DNA of 64,000 nt from assembly GCA_963701385.1 (NCBI GenBank), contig CAVOZW010000001.1, positions 192,965 through 256,964 of the forward strand, read 5' to 3'. The stretch's first letter is position 1, and each line of letters opens with the position of its first letter. Positions 1 through 8,468 of this stretch are shown here, one piece after another. The notes under the pieces are model-generated. The model did not search any database, was not told where the DNA came from, and worked only from the letters and a program-made list of their open reading frames with translations. Source of the DNA: B30-G6 sp963701385. GTDB lineage: Bacteria; Desulfobacterota; Desulfobacteria; Desulfobacterales; B30-G6. Position numbers and translations under genes: made by a program.

Positions 1-96
1 GATCGGGTCGATTCGTTGTATGAGATCATGCGGCTTATGCATCAAAAAAGCGAAATACTCAACACCCGAATCGATGAGATACGGGACACCCTCTAG
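1..96 (+). CDS. C-terminal end of an unidentified protein
   Basis: The frame starting at base 1 is open for 31 codons and ends at TAG (94-96), directly before a terminator hairpin. The visible tail is charged and helical, with heptad-like spacing of Leu, Ile and Met (ending RIDEIRDTL). This suggests the end of a coiled-coil protein. The family cannot be named from so short a tail. It probably belongs to a transcription unit separate from the PilZ genes that follow. Confidence 0.5.
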   Translation, partial: DRVDSLYEIMRLMHQKSEILNTRIDEIRDTL

Positions 97-125
97 AGAA
101 AATCGCCTCGCGATTTTCTCTTTTT
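96..125 (+). terminator. Intrinsic terminator after the partial gene
   Basis: Perfect 10-bp stem GAGAAAATCG / CGATTTTCTC (96-105 with 111-120), 5-nt loop, then five T (121-125). The stem overlaps the stop codon of the upstream frame. Confidence 0.75.
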
Positions 126-152
126 GAGGAAACAACATGCGGGGAGTCAATT

Positions 153-1316
153 TTGAATAGCCAAAATGAGCGTCAGAAAAACATGATTCAGAGAATTGTC
201 GAAGGATCCCTGCGGCTGTCCACAGCAGAAGAATTTATCAAACTGATTGAGCAGTTCGAAGACAACGCGGATATTCACAGGGAATATGCAGATTTTCTGG
301 CCCAGAAAAAAGAGATCGATGCCGCCTACCGGGCTTATATCAAAGCAGCCGATCTTTACCTTCAAGCCAACAAAGCCCTTCAGGCAATCGTTGCTAAAAT
401 CCGGGCCTGGAGCATTGTCAAACCCAACCACGAACAAGGGCGGTCCTTCCATGCGGCAATTCGGAAAATAGCTCCTGGCGAATCGGCGCTGCAAACTTTT
501 TTTGCCGAGATGTCTTATCCCGAGTTTATCGGTATCATGCTGAGAATGATTCGTGTCCGATTCCCGGCCGATCAGTTCATCGTGAAATATGGTGATCCCG
601 GGAACGACATCTACTTTATTGTTTCGGGTACGATCGAGGAGCGAACACATGTTTCCGCCGGCAAGCGGGGAGAATCCCCTGGTACCTCCGTCAAGTTTCT
701 ATCTGACAATGATATTTTTGGAGAGGCGTTTCCTTTAGATCAGTTCAATGTTTCCAAATCGGATATCAAGACCCTTACGGCTGTTGAACTGGTGAAAATA
801 AAAAAACCGATTCTGACCGATATCCTTAAAAAGCATACAGGGATCGCAAAACGTCTCCAAAACCTTTACAAAGGCCCTTCTGGAGACAGCAAAGAAAGAG
901 CCTGGACAAGTGTCAGGCGTTCTGTCAGGCATGAAATCCCCATCAAAACCAATCTAAAATTAATTCTGGCGGACGGGAAAACAAAACTCGATTCGACCGG
1001 GTTTACAAGGGACATGTCACTGGGCGGCGCCTGCATCGAATTAGAAGAGAAGTACTGGGGCACCAAACAGGATGTGGTGATAGATTCAGACGCGATATTG
1101 AACATCTATCTACCCAATGTCAACGAAACCCTCGAAATCACGGGAACCGTTCTCTGGGTCAGAAAAGACACGCAAGACGGCAAAGACCTGTTGCTGATCG
1201 GCATCCGTTTCAAAAGGTTGTCTGATGCTGACAGGGACTTCCTGAACAAATACTGTTTCGGGAGCGACGGAGAGCAAAACCTGATTTGGGACCTGTGGGA
1301 AACATATGTAAAATAA
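153..1316 (+). CDS. cNMP-binding-like / PilZ domain protein, paralogue 1
   Basis: A 387-residue cytoplasmic protein of three parts. Residues 1-115 are helical and TPR-like. Residues about 120-240 have the cyclic-nucleotide-binding beta-roll pattern (IVKYGDPGNDIYFIVSG). Residues about 255-370 form a PilZ domain with both c-di-GMP-binding motifs, RRSVR at 255-259 and DMSLGG at 287-292. The phosphate cassette after FGE (189-191) lacks the arginine that normally grips cAMP, so the first ligand domain is probably degenerate. The start is TTG, chosen because GGGAG lies 6 nt upstream; an in-frame ATG exists at 183. The same TTG start and N-terminus recur in the paralogue at 2361. It is followed by a MinD-like ATPase, suggesting a c-di-GMP-responsive partner of that ATPase (inference). 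Confidence 0.85.
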   Translation: MNSQNERQKNMIQRIVEGSLRLSTAEEFIKLIEQFEDNADIHREYADFLAQKKEIDAAYRAYIKAADLYLQANKALQAIVAKIRAWSIVKPNHEQGRSFHAAIRKIAPGESALQTFFAEMSYPEFIGIMLRMIRVRFPADQFIVKYGDPGNDIYFIVSGTIEERTHVSAGKRGESPGTSVKFLSDNDIFGEAFPLDQFNVSKSDIKTLTAVELVKIKKPILTDILKKHTGIAKRLQNLYKGPSGDSKERAWTSVRRSVRHEIPIKTNLKLILADGKTKLDSTGFTRDMSLGGACIELEEKYWGTKQDVVIDSDAILNIYLPNVNETLEITGTVLWVRKDTQDGKDLLLIGIRFKRLSDADRDFLNKYCFGSDGEQNLIWDLWETYVK

Positions 1317-1357
1317 AATCGTTGAACGATTTTTTGGAACGCGACGCTGTCGCTTTA
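1315..1357 (+). repeat. Family B two-hairpin element, copy a
   Basis: Hairpin 1 is AAAATCG/CGATTTT (1315-1321 with 1327-1333) followed by more T. Hairpin 2 is GCGAC-gct-GTCGC (1341-1353). It fills the gap between the PilZ stop and the start of the MinD-like gene. This is the only copy in which hairpin 2, not hairpin 1, is nearer the downstream start. It could also act as a weak terminator for the PilZ gene. Confidence 0.7.
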
Positions 1358-1373
1358 TCGTGAAAGGATGACC

Positions 1374-2297
1374 GTGAAAGAAGCGAACAATCTCAATCAA
1401 AAACCGGGCCCGACCATTTGGGCTGTCGGTGGTGGCAAGGGAGGCGTGGGAAAAAGTGTCATCAGCACGCTGCTTGGGTTCTGGCTCTCTCAAATGGGCA
1501 AGCGGACCGTCCTGATCGATGTCGATTTTGGCGGGGCGAATCTCCACACCATGTTGGGGATAAAGAGTCCACCGAAAACCGTCAATGACTTCATCACCAA
1601 GAAATACGATCGTCTCGAGGATATCTGCATTGAAACAGGCATTGAAAATTTGCGCCTTTTGAGCGGCGCCAGCGAAATACTGTCCTTAGCCAATCTTCAG
1701 TTCGCTCAAAAAGTAAAAATAATGCAAAGTATTTCGCAGTTGAACACCGATATTGCGATACTCGACTTGGGTTCGGGAACTTCGTACAATGTTCTCGATT
1801 TCTTTCTTATGGCCCAAAAGAAGATCGTGGTGTTGACGCCGCAACCGATTTCGATTCAAAACGCTTATGCCTTTGTCAGAAACGCCGTGTATCGCAAACT
1901 GAGCAGACTGAGCAGCCAGAAGCCAGCCCTGCTGGCTACGATTAAAACAGCCATGGATCCAAAAAACGAGATGAATGTCCGGACCGTGAAGGACCTTCTC
2001 AAGGCCGTGCAGGAATACAACAGCGAGGAAGATATGAACATGCTCAGCCGGGAGATTGCAGAAATTCGCCCGGCCCTCGTGACCAACATGACCAAAAGCC
2101 CGCGAGACCGAGAGGCCGGACGGATCATTCAACTCGTTTCACAAAAGTATCTGATGATTCACCCCACAATTTTGGGAAGTATCATGCGGGACAACCAGAT
2201 AGACAACATGATATCCGGCATGGCGCCCTTGACCGCCATTGACCGGTCCAGCGAAGCCGTGGCCGGGGTGTATAACATCGTCACCGACCTGATATAG
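1374..2297 (+). CDS. MinD/FlhG-type P-loop ATPase
   Basis: Deviant-Walker ATPase of the MinD/ParA superfamily, about 307 residues. The N-terminus has GGGKGGVGKS (Walker A with the signature Lys), then IDVDFGGANLHTMLGI, and DLGSGTSYNVLDFF followed by LTPQPISIQNAYAFV, which resembles FlhG/YlxH more than MinD. Such proteins dimerise with ATP and place polar machines such as flagella, pili or chemosensory arrays. The first ATG (1368) overlaps its only Shine-Dalgarno (AAAGGA), so GTG at 1374, 5 nt downstream of it, is preferred; the difference is two residues. It lies between two cNMP/PilZ paralogues, which suggests a functional set. No flagellar genes are in the window, so its target is unknown. 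Confidence 0.85.
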   Translation: MKEANNLNQKPGPTIWAVGGGKGGVGKSVISTLLGFWLSQMGKRTVLIDVDFGGANLHTMLGIKSPPKTVNDFITKKYDRLEDICIETGIENLRLLSGASEILSLANLQFAQKVKIMQSISQLNTDIAILDLGSGTSYNVLDFFLMAQKKIVVLTPQPISIQNAYAFVRNAVYRKLSRLSSQKPALLATIKTAMDPKNEMNVRTVKDLLKAVQEYNSEEDMNMLSREIAEIRPALVTNMTKSPRDREAGRIIQLVSQKYLMIHPTILGSIMRDNQIDNMISGMAPLTAIDRSSEAVAGVYNIVTDLI

Positions 2298-2302
2298 TGA
2301 AG

Positions 2303-2331
2303 ATGCCACGCGTTTACGCACGTGGCATTTT
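2303..2331 (+). terminator. Hairpin after the MinD-like gene (family A first hairpin)
   Basis: ATGCCACG (2303-2310) pairs with CGTGGCAT (2321-2328) across a 10-nt loop and is followed by a short T run. The loop and right arm match the first hairpin of the family A repeats near 32.7, 36.4 and 37.4 kb (CACGCGYTTANGCACGTGG). It lies 30 nt before the next start codon, so it may attenuate transcription between the ATPase gene and the second PilZ paralogue. Confidence 0.55.
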
Positions 2332-2360
2332 CACGATCGAATTGGGAGGCTAACAAATCC

Positions 2361-3524
2361 TTGAATTTTCAGGCTGAAGATAAGCGCAGCATCCTGAGCA
2401 GACTCGCTGATGGGTCATTAAGCCTCACCTTCGAAGAGGAATACAAAGAGCTGATATCTCTATTCCCGAGCAAGGGTGAAATTTCAAGATCTTATGGCGA
2501 TTTTTTGATGGAGCGCAATAAAAAGAATGACGCTTTTCAGCGTTATACCCATGCCGCCCAGAATTTCCTGGGTGAAGGCAAGACATTTCAAGCAATCGTA
2601 TCGAAAATACTGGCCTGGAGTATATTCAAACCTACCCACGCAGAAGGCCGCACTTTTCATTCAGCACTCCAGGAAAGCATACAAGAGGAATCGCCTCTCC
2701 AGCATCTTTTTTCCCACATAACCTACCAGGAACTCATAGCGCTCCTGCTGAGACTGGTAAGAGTGCAGTTCACTGCCGGTCATATGATTATCCGTACCGG
2801 CCAGGTCTGTGACGATGTTTTCTTTGTTGTTTCAGGTACCCTCGAGGAAAAGGTCTCACCGTCCATCGATGCGCAGGAAAACAAGACCGAACCATTGAGA
2901 CAACATATTTTCGATAACGACATTTTCGGTGATGTTTTTCCAATCCATAAAAAAACGGTGTCCCTATCGGATATAAAAGCGCTCAGCCCGGTAGAAGTCG
3001 TCAAGATCAGCAAGGCCGTACTCGTCGAAACCTGTCAGAAATACCCCAACCTGGAGCAGCTTTTGATAAAACTTTACAAGGGTCCGCCCAGTAGAGAACA
3101 TGGACGGTCTTGGCCGAGCGTTCGCCGGTCCGCCCGACACGAGAGCCCAGTCCGTGCCACGGTAATGCTGGCCCTGCGCAAGGGAGACGCGACCCCGGTC
3201 GCCTTCGAAGGCATGAGTCGAGACATTTCGTTGGGTGGTGCCTGTATTGACCTGGGTCTGAAATTTGGTTCCATGCGAACGGAAGCCCTGGCGAACACCA
3301 AATCCATCGTGGAAATCAAACTGCCATCCGGTGATGGCATTTCAATTCCAGGCTCGATAGCCTGGAGTAAAAAAATTAATGAACCCGGCGGCACCAGCAT
3401 CATCGCCGGCATCAAATTTGATCCATTGTCAAACGATGCACGGGATTTCCTGAAGGTCTATTGTTTAGGATATGAAAGTGAACAGAGCTTGATGTGGGGT
3501 TTGTGGGAAGACTACCTCTCTTGA
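2361..3524 (+). CDS. cNMP-binding-like / PilZ domain protein, paralogue 2
   Basis: About 387 residues, collinear with the protein at 153-1316: helical N-terminus, degenerate cyclic-nucleotide-binding roll (FVVSGTLEE, then FGDVFP with no cassette Arg), and a C-terminal PilZ domain with RRSAR and DISLGG. The frame is open upstream to a GTG at 2322, but that codon sits inside a hairpin. TTG at 2361 has GGGAGG 11 nt upstream, and its N-terminus then aligns with the TTG-started paralogue. The two genes bracket the MinD-like ATPase and arose by duplication. PilZ motifs predict c-di-GMP binding; the degenerate roll may serve in dimerisation or in ATPase contact (inference). Confidence 0.85.
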   Translation: MNFQAEDKRSILSRLADGSLSLTFEEEYKELISLFPSKGEISRSYGDFLMERNKKNDAFQRYTHAAQNFLGEGKTFQAIVSKILAWSIFKPTHAEGRTFHSALQESIQEESPLQHLFSHITYQELIALLLRLVRVQFTAGHMIIRTGQVCDDVFFVVSGTLEEKVSPSIDAQENKTEPLRQHIFDNDIFGDVFPIHKKTVSLSDIKALSPVEVVKISKAVLVETCQKYPNLEQLLIKLYKGPPSREHGRSWPSVRRSARHESPVRATVMLALRKGDATPVAFEGMSRDISLGGACIDLGLKFGSMRTEALANTKSIVEIKLPSGDGISIPGSIAWSKKINEPGGTSIIAGIKFDPLSNDARDFLKVYCLGYESEQSLMWGLWEDYLS

Positions 3525-3578
3525 CCCGGACATCATCTGAACTTGCGTCTAGGGCCACCTACCGAATTAGAAAACCAT

Positions 3579-3935
3579 TTAACCTATGGGCATGGTATCC
3601 TTGAATGTCTCGAAGCAGTTGCGTATGGCTTCCTTGATTTCAGGCGTTAAACTCACATATTTGCATCCAACGCCCCGCTTGCCCTGGCTGATCAGCTTGG
3701 CTTTAAAGCGAACGGTGTTTTCTTCCGTCGGCAAGCGCATGCTCACATCGACCAGGACCCCGAGTTTTAACTTTTTCTTGGTGACCAGCTCAAAAAAAAA
3801 GCCACCCAAACTGATATTGATTACCTTTACCACCTGATGGATTCCCCGAATGGTGGCACTGCAGTGAAAAACCAATCTCGGATACACCCGTCTCTCGGAG
3901 CCATCGTTAGGATGTCTGTCGTTGATGTCGACCAT
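3579..3935 (-). CDS. Single-domain PilZ protein
   Basis: A 118-residue protein that is essentially one PilZ domain, with RRVYPR near the N-terminus and NISLGG after it, both needed for c-di-GMP binding. The frame extends to TTG at 3953, but AAGGAAG (3950-3944) sits 8 nt before ATG 3935, which sets the start. It converges on the second cNMP/PilZ gene and is the third PilZ domain within 4 kb. Family B element copy b lies immediately upstream. Family knowledge: stand-alone PilZ proteins act as c-di-GMP adaptors for pili, flagella or exopolysaccharide; the partner here is unknown. Confidence 0.8.
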   Translation of the reverse strand: MVDINDRHPNDGSERRVYPRLVFHCSATIRGIHQVVKVINISLGGFFFELVTKKKLKLGVLVDVSMRLPTEENTVRFKAKLISQGKRGVGCKYVSLTPEIKEAIRNCFETFKDTMPIG

Positions 3936-3954
3936 ATGGACCGCTTCCTTCAAT

Positions 3955-3996
3955 AAAAATCGTTGAGTGACGTTGTCGATACGCGACGCAGTCGCT
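3955..3996 (-). repeat. Family B two-hairpin element, copy b
   Basis: In gene sense it reads GCGACTGCGTCGC (3995-3983), then a degenerate AACGATTTTTATT hairpin arm ending 20 nt before the ATG at 3935. It has the same order relative to the gene as copies c, d, e and g. Confidence 0.6.
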
Positions 3997-4063
3997 ATAT
4001 TTTGTACCTTTTATACATCATGACGCTAAAAGCGTTTATTAGTACCGAATCTGAATTATCGAG

Positions 4064-6172
4064 TCAATACGATACCCCCGAATTTTTGATGGCATTCAGT
4101 TCCAGCGTTATGGGCCGGCTCTCCTCGCTTTTGCCTGCAAAGCGGATGGGGCCCGGACGCCGGTAGTCATCTTCTACAGGGCCGGCGGCAAGCCATTTTT
4201 CCCTGCACGCTTTGGCAGCCTGGAAGGCAGTGGAATGGGTATCCACGACACTTTTTTCGATCACCAGAGCCAGTTTGCCTTTGCGTTCCTCCAGGTGCAT
4301 CAACGGTGCGATCGGAATACCGATAGGTTCCCATTCTGCAAAATCTTTCTCAAGGTTCTTGATGCCTGCCATCTGGCCGGTGCACCCGTTGGCGATCAGA
4401 CTGAAAACCGTCAATCCCAGATTGTAGGTGTAATTACAGTCAAACCGCGTAGGGTCGTTTCCCCGCCCGTCATAGCCGTAAAAATGAGCCTGGGTTTTAA
4501 ATTTCGGAACCGACTTCTGGTATATCTTTTCGATGGGTACCGGAATGTCATCGGATTCATCGATCAACCCCGCCTGCAAAAGAACCTGCTTGAGCGTTTT
4601 GTTGCTGATAATCGATTTTTCCACCATCAGGAAAGTGTCGTCCGGATAATTCCTGAAAATCGCCTTGCCATAGCGGTCTGGATCCAGCCCACCCTTGAGC
4701 ATGCTTTTACGGTAGGTATCCCTATCGATACCCACCTTATAATCCCCCTGTTCCTGGAGGATGTGGAGGTAGTCCTTCACCAAACCCATGACGACTTTGT
4801 CCGTCTCCACCTGCGAGAACTGGAAGTTCCCATGACTGTCCCGTTCCATCAAAAGTCCCTCCTGGAAAAATTCAGGAATGTCGTTGAACAGGTCGTCATC
4901 CCTTCGATTCCACACCGCAATCCCACCCTCTTCTTCCGTACGACGTGCCAAACGTCGCAGAAATTCCAGTTTTTCTTCCAGAACGGGATAGGCAGAATGG
5001 AAATCGGAATCGTGGGTGTGGTTGTATTCCGCGATAATCGTGTTCAGTTTTATGATGAAGACCTGTATCTCGTTGACAAACTCTAAAATACCTTCAGGTA
5101 TTACGATAACACCGTAGTTCTTGCCGAAAGCCGCCCGCCTGACAATCCCGTCGCATATCACCCGCGACAAATGCCTGAGGGTCATGCCATAGGCGTGGTA
5201 GTCCGTTTCGCCTCTCTTTTCAGCTTCTTGGATCCGCTGATTGTCCGTATAGTCAGCGAGTTCTTCACCTATAAGCGTAATGTTGGCGTGCGTCTGCAGG
5301 GCAACCTCAAGCGCCAGATGGCTTGCAACCCGCCCCATGACCTTGCAGATATGCCAGTATTTGACATCCGAACCACTGTCGGTACAGAGGTTGCCCACCG
5401 AGTTGGCAAACGCCCTTGCGGCCGTATGAAAACCAAAGGACATGGCACATAACACCTGCCCCCGGTCGTCCTTGACCTGAATATCGCCGTCAATGGTTTT
5501 CGGAACCCCGATGACCTGAATATGGTCGCCAAACATCTCCTGGGCCAAAAAGGCCGCATTGGTGTTTGAATCGTCTCCCCCGACCACCACCAGGGCATTC
5601 AGGTTCAAAGCCTTGCAGGTCTGTTTGGAAAGGGCCATTTTCTTGGGGGTGTCGATCTTGGCGCGACCGGTCTTGATCATGGTAAAGCCACCCAGGTTTC
5701 GATAGCGGTTCACGTGTTCGTCATCTATTTCTGTGACGTCGTTTTCAATAATGCCTTCCGGTCCGAGGAGAAATCCGTAGATCCTATTCTTCGGATTGGC
5801 TTTTTTTGCTGCATCGTATACCCCCGCGATGACATTGTGACCGCCCGGAGCAGGGCCGCCTGAGAAAACAATACCGATATTGCGCTGCTTTCCATAGGTC
5901 TTTTTAAGATCATCGTCGGGGGCATCTTCGCCCACGACCTTCTGCACCACGTTGCCAATGATGGCCGGTAAACTTTTTTTGGCTTCGCGGTCAATGTTGA
6001 ATGTGTATACCTCCTGGGGAATCAGCCGGGAATAAGGCTGAAGGAATACCTTGCAGACAAGCGGTTTGTGGGTTCGCCGTTCGATTGCTTCCTGACTGTC
6101 ATGACCGATAACCTTTCGTATCTGCGGGTTTTTCATCAGCTCGCTAACCGAGATGCCTTGTGAATCCTGCAT
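4064..6172 (-). CDS. pfp: Diphosphate-fructose-6-phosphate 1-phosphotransferase (PPi-PFK)
   Basis: A 702-residue cytosolic enzyme interconverting fructose 6-phosphate and fructose 1,6-bisphosphate with pyrophosphate as phosphoryl donor, so the step is reversible in glycolysis/gluconeogenesis. The nucleotide-binding fold opens with GIVFSGGPAPGGHNVIAG. GGDDSNTNA and PKTIDGD carry the catalytic and specificity residues; Asp in GGDDS is typical of PPi-dependent enzymes. KVMGR is the MGR motif. The length fits the long PFP clade. The frame extends upstream to 6331, but GGAGG (6183-6179) lies 6 nt before ATG 6172, and the N-terminal extension is not family-like. It stands alone on the minus strand with a family B element in its leader. 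Confidence 0.9.
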   Translation of the reverse strand: MQDSQGISVSELMKNPQIRKVIGHDSQEAIERRTHKPLVCKVFLQPYSRLIPQEVYTFNIDREAKKSLPAIIGNVVQKVVGEDAPDDDLKKTYGKQRNIGIVFSGGPAPGGHNVIAGVYDAAKKANPKNRIYGFLLGPEGIIENDVTEIDDEHVNRYRNLGGFTMIKTGRAKIDTPKKMALSKQTCKALNLNALVVVGGDDSNTNAAFLAQEMFGDHIQVIGVPKTIDGDIQVKDDRGQVLCAMSFGFHTAARAFANSVGNLCTDSGSDVKYWHICKVMGRVASHLALEVALQTHANITLIGEELADYTDNQRIQEAEKRGETDYHAYGMTLRHLSRVICDGIVRRAAFGKNYGVIVIPEGILEFVNEIQVFIIKLNTIIAEYNHTHDSDFHSAYPVLEEKLEFLRRLARRTEEEGGIAVWNRRDDDLFNDIPEFFQEGLLMERDSHGNFQFSQVETDKVVMGLVKDYLHILQEQGDYKVGIDRDTYRKSMLKGGLDPDRYGKAIFRNYPDDTFLMVEKSIISNKTLKQVLLQAGLIDESDDIPVPIEKIYQKSVPKFKTQAHFYGYDGRGNDPTRFDCNYTYNLGLTVFSLIANGCTGQMAGIKNLEKDFAEWEPIGIPIAPLMHLEERKGKLALVIEKSVVDTHSTAFQAAKACREKWLAAGPVEDDYRRPGPIRFAGKSEESRPITLELNAIKNSGVSY

Positions 6173-6206
6173 GCGCAACCTCCGTATTTCCATCTGATTC
6201 ATTGAT

Positions 6207-6247
6207 AAATTCGTTTTACGAATGGATGAGACGCGGCACTGTCGCTT
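6207..6247 (-). repeat. Family B two-hairpin element, copy c
   Basis: In gene sense: TAAAGCGACAGTGCCGC (hairpin 2, diverged), a short spacer, then ATTCGTAAAACGAATTT (hairpin 1), ending about 35 nt before the ATG at 6172. Order and orientation relative to the gene match copies b, d, e and g. Confidence 0.6.
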
Positions 6248-6484
6248 TAAAAACGATCTTAACCCAAGCGCTTCGAAAGTAGCCTTGGTTTCACGGAGGA
6301 GATAGTATCCGTTGCAAAGGGTCCATGTCAAGGTGTTCGTGACAATCGATTTAACAAAGAATCCTTTACTTTACTTATCGAATACTATATTGTTTCTTTC
6401 ATCCGCATTTAACCAATTTGTTTATTCCGATTTGAGCAGCCTTTGCTGGTATTGAATCATTTTAAAACAAGAAGGAGGTCAACA

Positions 6485-7312
6485 ATGAAAAAGGGTATAT
6501 TTTTCGGATTGATAGCATTCGTGTTCGTAGGGTTCTTTTTCTCTACAACGGCCATGGGAGCGGACATCGACCTGGCCAAAAAGTCTCATGTTGAAAAAAT
6601 TCTTCAAAGAGGTGAGCTGCGCGTCGGTTTCGAATCCGGTTATGTGCCGTTCGAGATGACGGATAAAAAGGGCAACTTCATCGGGTTCGACATGGATTTC
6701 GGCAGAAGACTCGCCAAATCCATGGGCGTAAAGTTCGTACCCGTCAACACCGCCTGGGACGGCATCATTCCCGCCCTCATGACCGATAAGTTTGACATCA
6801 TCATGGGTGGCATGACCATTACCCAGGAGAGAAATCTCAAGATTCTTTTTGCGGACCCTTACATTGTGGTAGGGCAATCCATCTTGCTCAACAAAAAACA
6901 TGAAGGCAAAGTGATGTCATTCAAAGATTTGAATGATCCCAAGTTTATTCTGACATCCAGGATGGGCACCACCGGCGAGCAGGCCATTAAGAAATATATT
7001 CCCAAAGCCACGTATAAAGGGTTTGAGTCCGAAGCAGAAGCCGGGCTGGAAGTTATCAACGGCAAGGCCGATGCCCTGGTCTATGACCTGCCTTTCTGTG
7101 GTTTCCTCTATGGCAGCCAGGGCAGAGGAAAAACAGTTTTCCTGAACGAGCCGTTTACCTACGAGCCGCTGGCATGGGCCATCAATAAAGGCGATCCGGA
7201 CTTTCTCAACTACCTGAATAATTTTCTGAGGCAATCCAAAGGCGACGGATTTTACGAACAAGTCTATAACAAGTGGATCATAGGCTCTGACTGGAAAAAC
7301 GAACTCGAGTAG
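6485..7312 (+). CDS. Amino-acid ABC transporter, periplasmic solute-binding protein
   Basis: A 275-residue family 3 solute-binding protein. Met1-Lys-Lys begins a signal peptide with a long hydrophobic core and a likely cleavage at AMGA/DID. The mature part has RGELRVGFESGYVPFEM, GFDMDFGRRLAKSMGVK and WDGIIPALMTDKFDIIMGGMTIT, the usual polar amino-acid-binding lobe. AGGAGG sits 6 nt before ATG 6485; the frame is open upstream but has no comparable site. A terminator separates it from its permease and ATPase genes, which fits higher expression of the binding protein. Substrate (glutamine, glutamate, arginine or similar) cannot be decided. Confidence 0.9.
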   Translation: MKKGIFFGLIAFVFVGFFFSTTAMGADIDLAKKSHVEKILQRGELRVGFESGYVPFEMTDKKGNFIGFDMDFGRRLAKSMGVKFVPVNTAWDGIIPALMTDKFDIIMGGMTITQERNLKILFADPYIVVGQSILLNKKHEGKVMSFKDLNDPKFILTSRMGTTGEQAIKKYIPKATYKGFESEAEAGLEVINGKADALVYDLPFCGFLYGSQGRGKTVFLNEPFTYEPLAWAINKGDPDFLNYLNNFLRQSKGDGFYEQVYNKWIIGSDWKNELE

Positions 7313-7345
7313 TGCGATAACGGTCACCTCGGTTCGACGATAGTG

Positions 7346-7391
7346 AACAGGCTGGTTCCTTTCATCCTATGAAAGGCCAGCCTGTTTTTTT
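7346..7391 (+). terminator. Terminator after the solute-binding protein gene
   Basis: AACAGGCTGG (7346-7355) pairs with CCAGCCTGTT (7377-7386), with an inner CCTTTCAT/ATGAAAGG stem, followed by seven T. It lies between the binding-protein gene and the permease gene, so it may be a partial terminator that sets subunit ratios. Confidence 0.85.
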
Positions 7392-7457
7392 AGCAAACAC
7401 CTCAAATTGAGTCCGTCATAAAAAAACCTGAGACGGCTTAAGAAAATAGAGAAGACT

Positions 7458-8468
7458 ATGAACGCATCCGGAAAAAATCAGCCGGTTCTAAGACCAGCTT
7501 CGTATCGAATGTGGGTTGGCGTCTTCGTCATGTTTATGCTAGTGGTGGCCGGCCTTTTTTATTATGCCACACAGAAAATCGAATATGTCTGGCGCTGGAA
7601 CCGCATGCCTATTTACTTTGTCTACGAGGAAACGATTGAAATCAATTCCGAGATCGCAGGCGAAGTTGACACGATTGTCACAGAAGGCAAGCGTGTCACG
7701 GTTGTGGTTAAAGGCCAATCGGAAAGTGTTTCGTACACCGTTCCAACAAAAAGCTTGATCGTTGTCGAGGGAGAGATCATATCTCTCGGAGATCATATTG
7801 GCGGGTTTAAAAAATGGAAACCCGGTCTGCTGGTGATCGGTCTGTGGTTGACGCTGAAGCTGAGCTTCATGGCAACCATTTTCGGCGTCCTTATCGGTGT
7901 GGCAGGCGGCCTGGCAAGAATATCATCGAATCCGGCCATAAAATGGATATCCATCGTATACGTTGAAATTATCCGCGGATCCCCCCTGATGGTTCAGATC
8001 CTTATCTGGTATTTTGTCCTCGGAACGGTTATCAACGATCTCCTTGCCACCTATGGTATGGGACGGCTTTCCGCCTTCTGGTACGGTGTTGCCTCCCTGG
8101 CCTGTTTTGCCGGCGCCTATGTTACCGAAATTGTCAGGGCCGGTATACAATCCATCCATCGCGGCCAGACAGAAGCTGCACGATCGCTGGGTATGACCTA
8201 TGCCCAGTGTATGCGATATATCATTCTGCCGCAGGCGCTCCGACGCATCCTGCCGCCCCTTGCGGGACAATTTATCAGCCTTATCAAAGACTCGTCGCTT
8301 TTGGGTATTATTGCCATTCGCGAATTGACCAAAGCGGGCAGAGAGGCTGTGTCCGCCAGTCTTCAGCCATTTGAAATCTACTTGGTTGTGGCTGTTCTTT
8401 ATCTTGTGTTGACCTTTTCCCTTTCCATGTTCGTTCAACACCTGGAGAGAAGGAGTGCCGTAAAGTGA
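7458..8468 (+). CDS. Amino-acid ABC transporter permease with N-terminal extension
   Basis: A 336-residue inner-membrane permease of the His/Glu/Gln/Arg class. The C-terminal about 220 residues hold the standard domain with the EAA loop (EAARSLGMTYAQCMRYIILPQALRRILPPLAGQ). Residues about 20-40 form an extra membrane segment, and residues about 50-110 are an extra beta-rich stretch (EINSEIAGEVDTIVTEGKRVTVVVKG) before the core begins at TLKLSFMATIFG. The extension probably sits in the periplasm (inference) and may contact the binding protein. The stop overlaps the ATPase start, so the two are translationally coupled. Confidence 0.88.
   Translation: MNASGKNQPVLRPASYRMWVGVFVMFMLVVAGLFYYATQKIEYVWRWNRMPIYFVYEETIEINSEIAGEVDTIVTEGKRVTVVVKGQSESVSYTVPTKSLIVVEGEIISLGDHIGGFKKWKPGLLVIGLWLTLKLSFMATIFGVLIGVAGGLARISSNPAIKWISIVYVEIIRGSPLMVQILIWYFVLGTVINDLLATYGMGRLSAFWYGVASLACFAGAYVTEIVRAGIQSIHRGQTEAARSLGMTYAQCMRYIILPQALRRILPPLAGQFISLIKDSSLLGIIAIRELTKAGREAVSASLQPFEIYLVVAVLYLVLTFSLSMFVQHLERRSAVK

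Noticed and set aside
153..1316. True cAMP receptor of the Crp/Fnr type
   Set aside because: No helix-turn-helix, and the phosphate-cassette Arg is missing in both paralogues.
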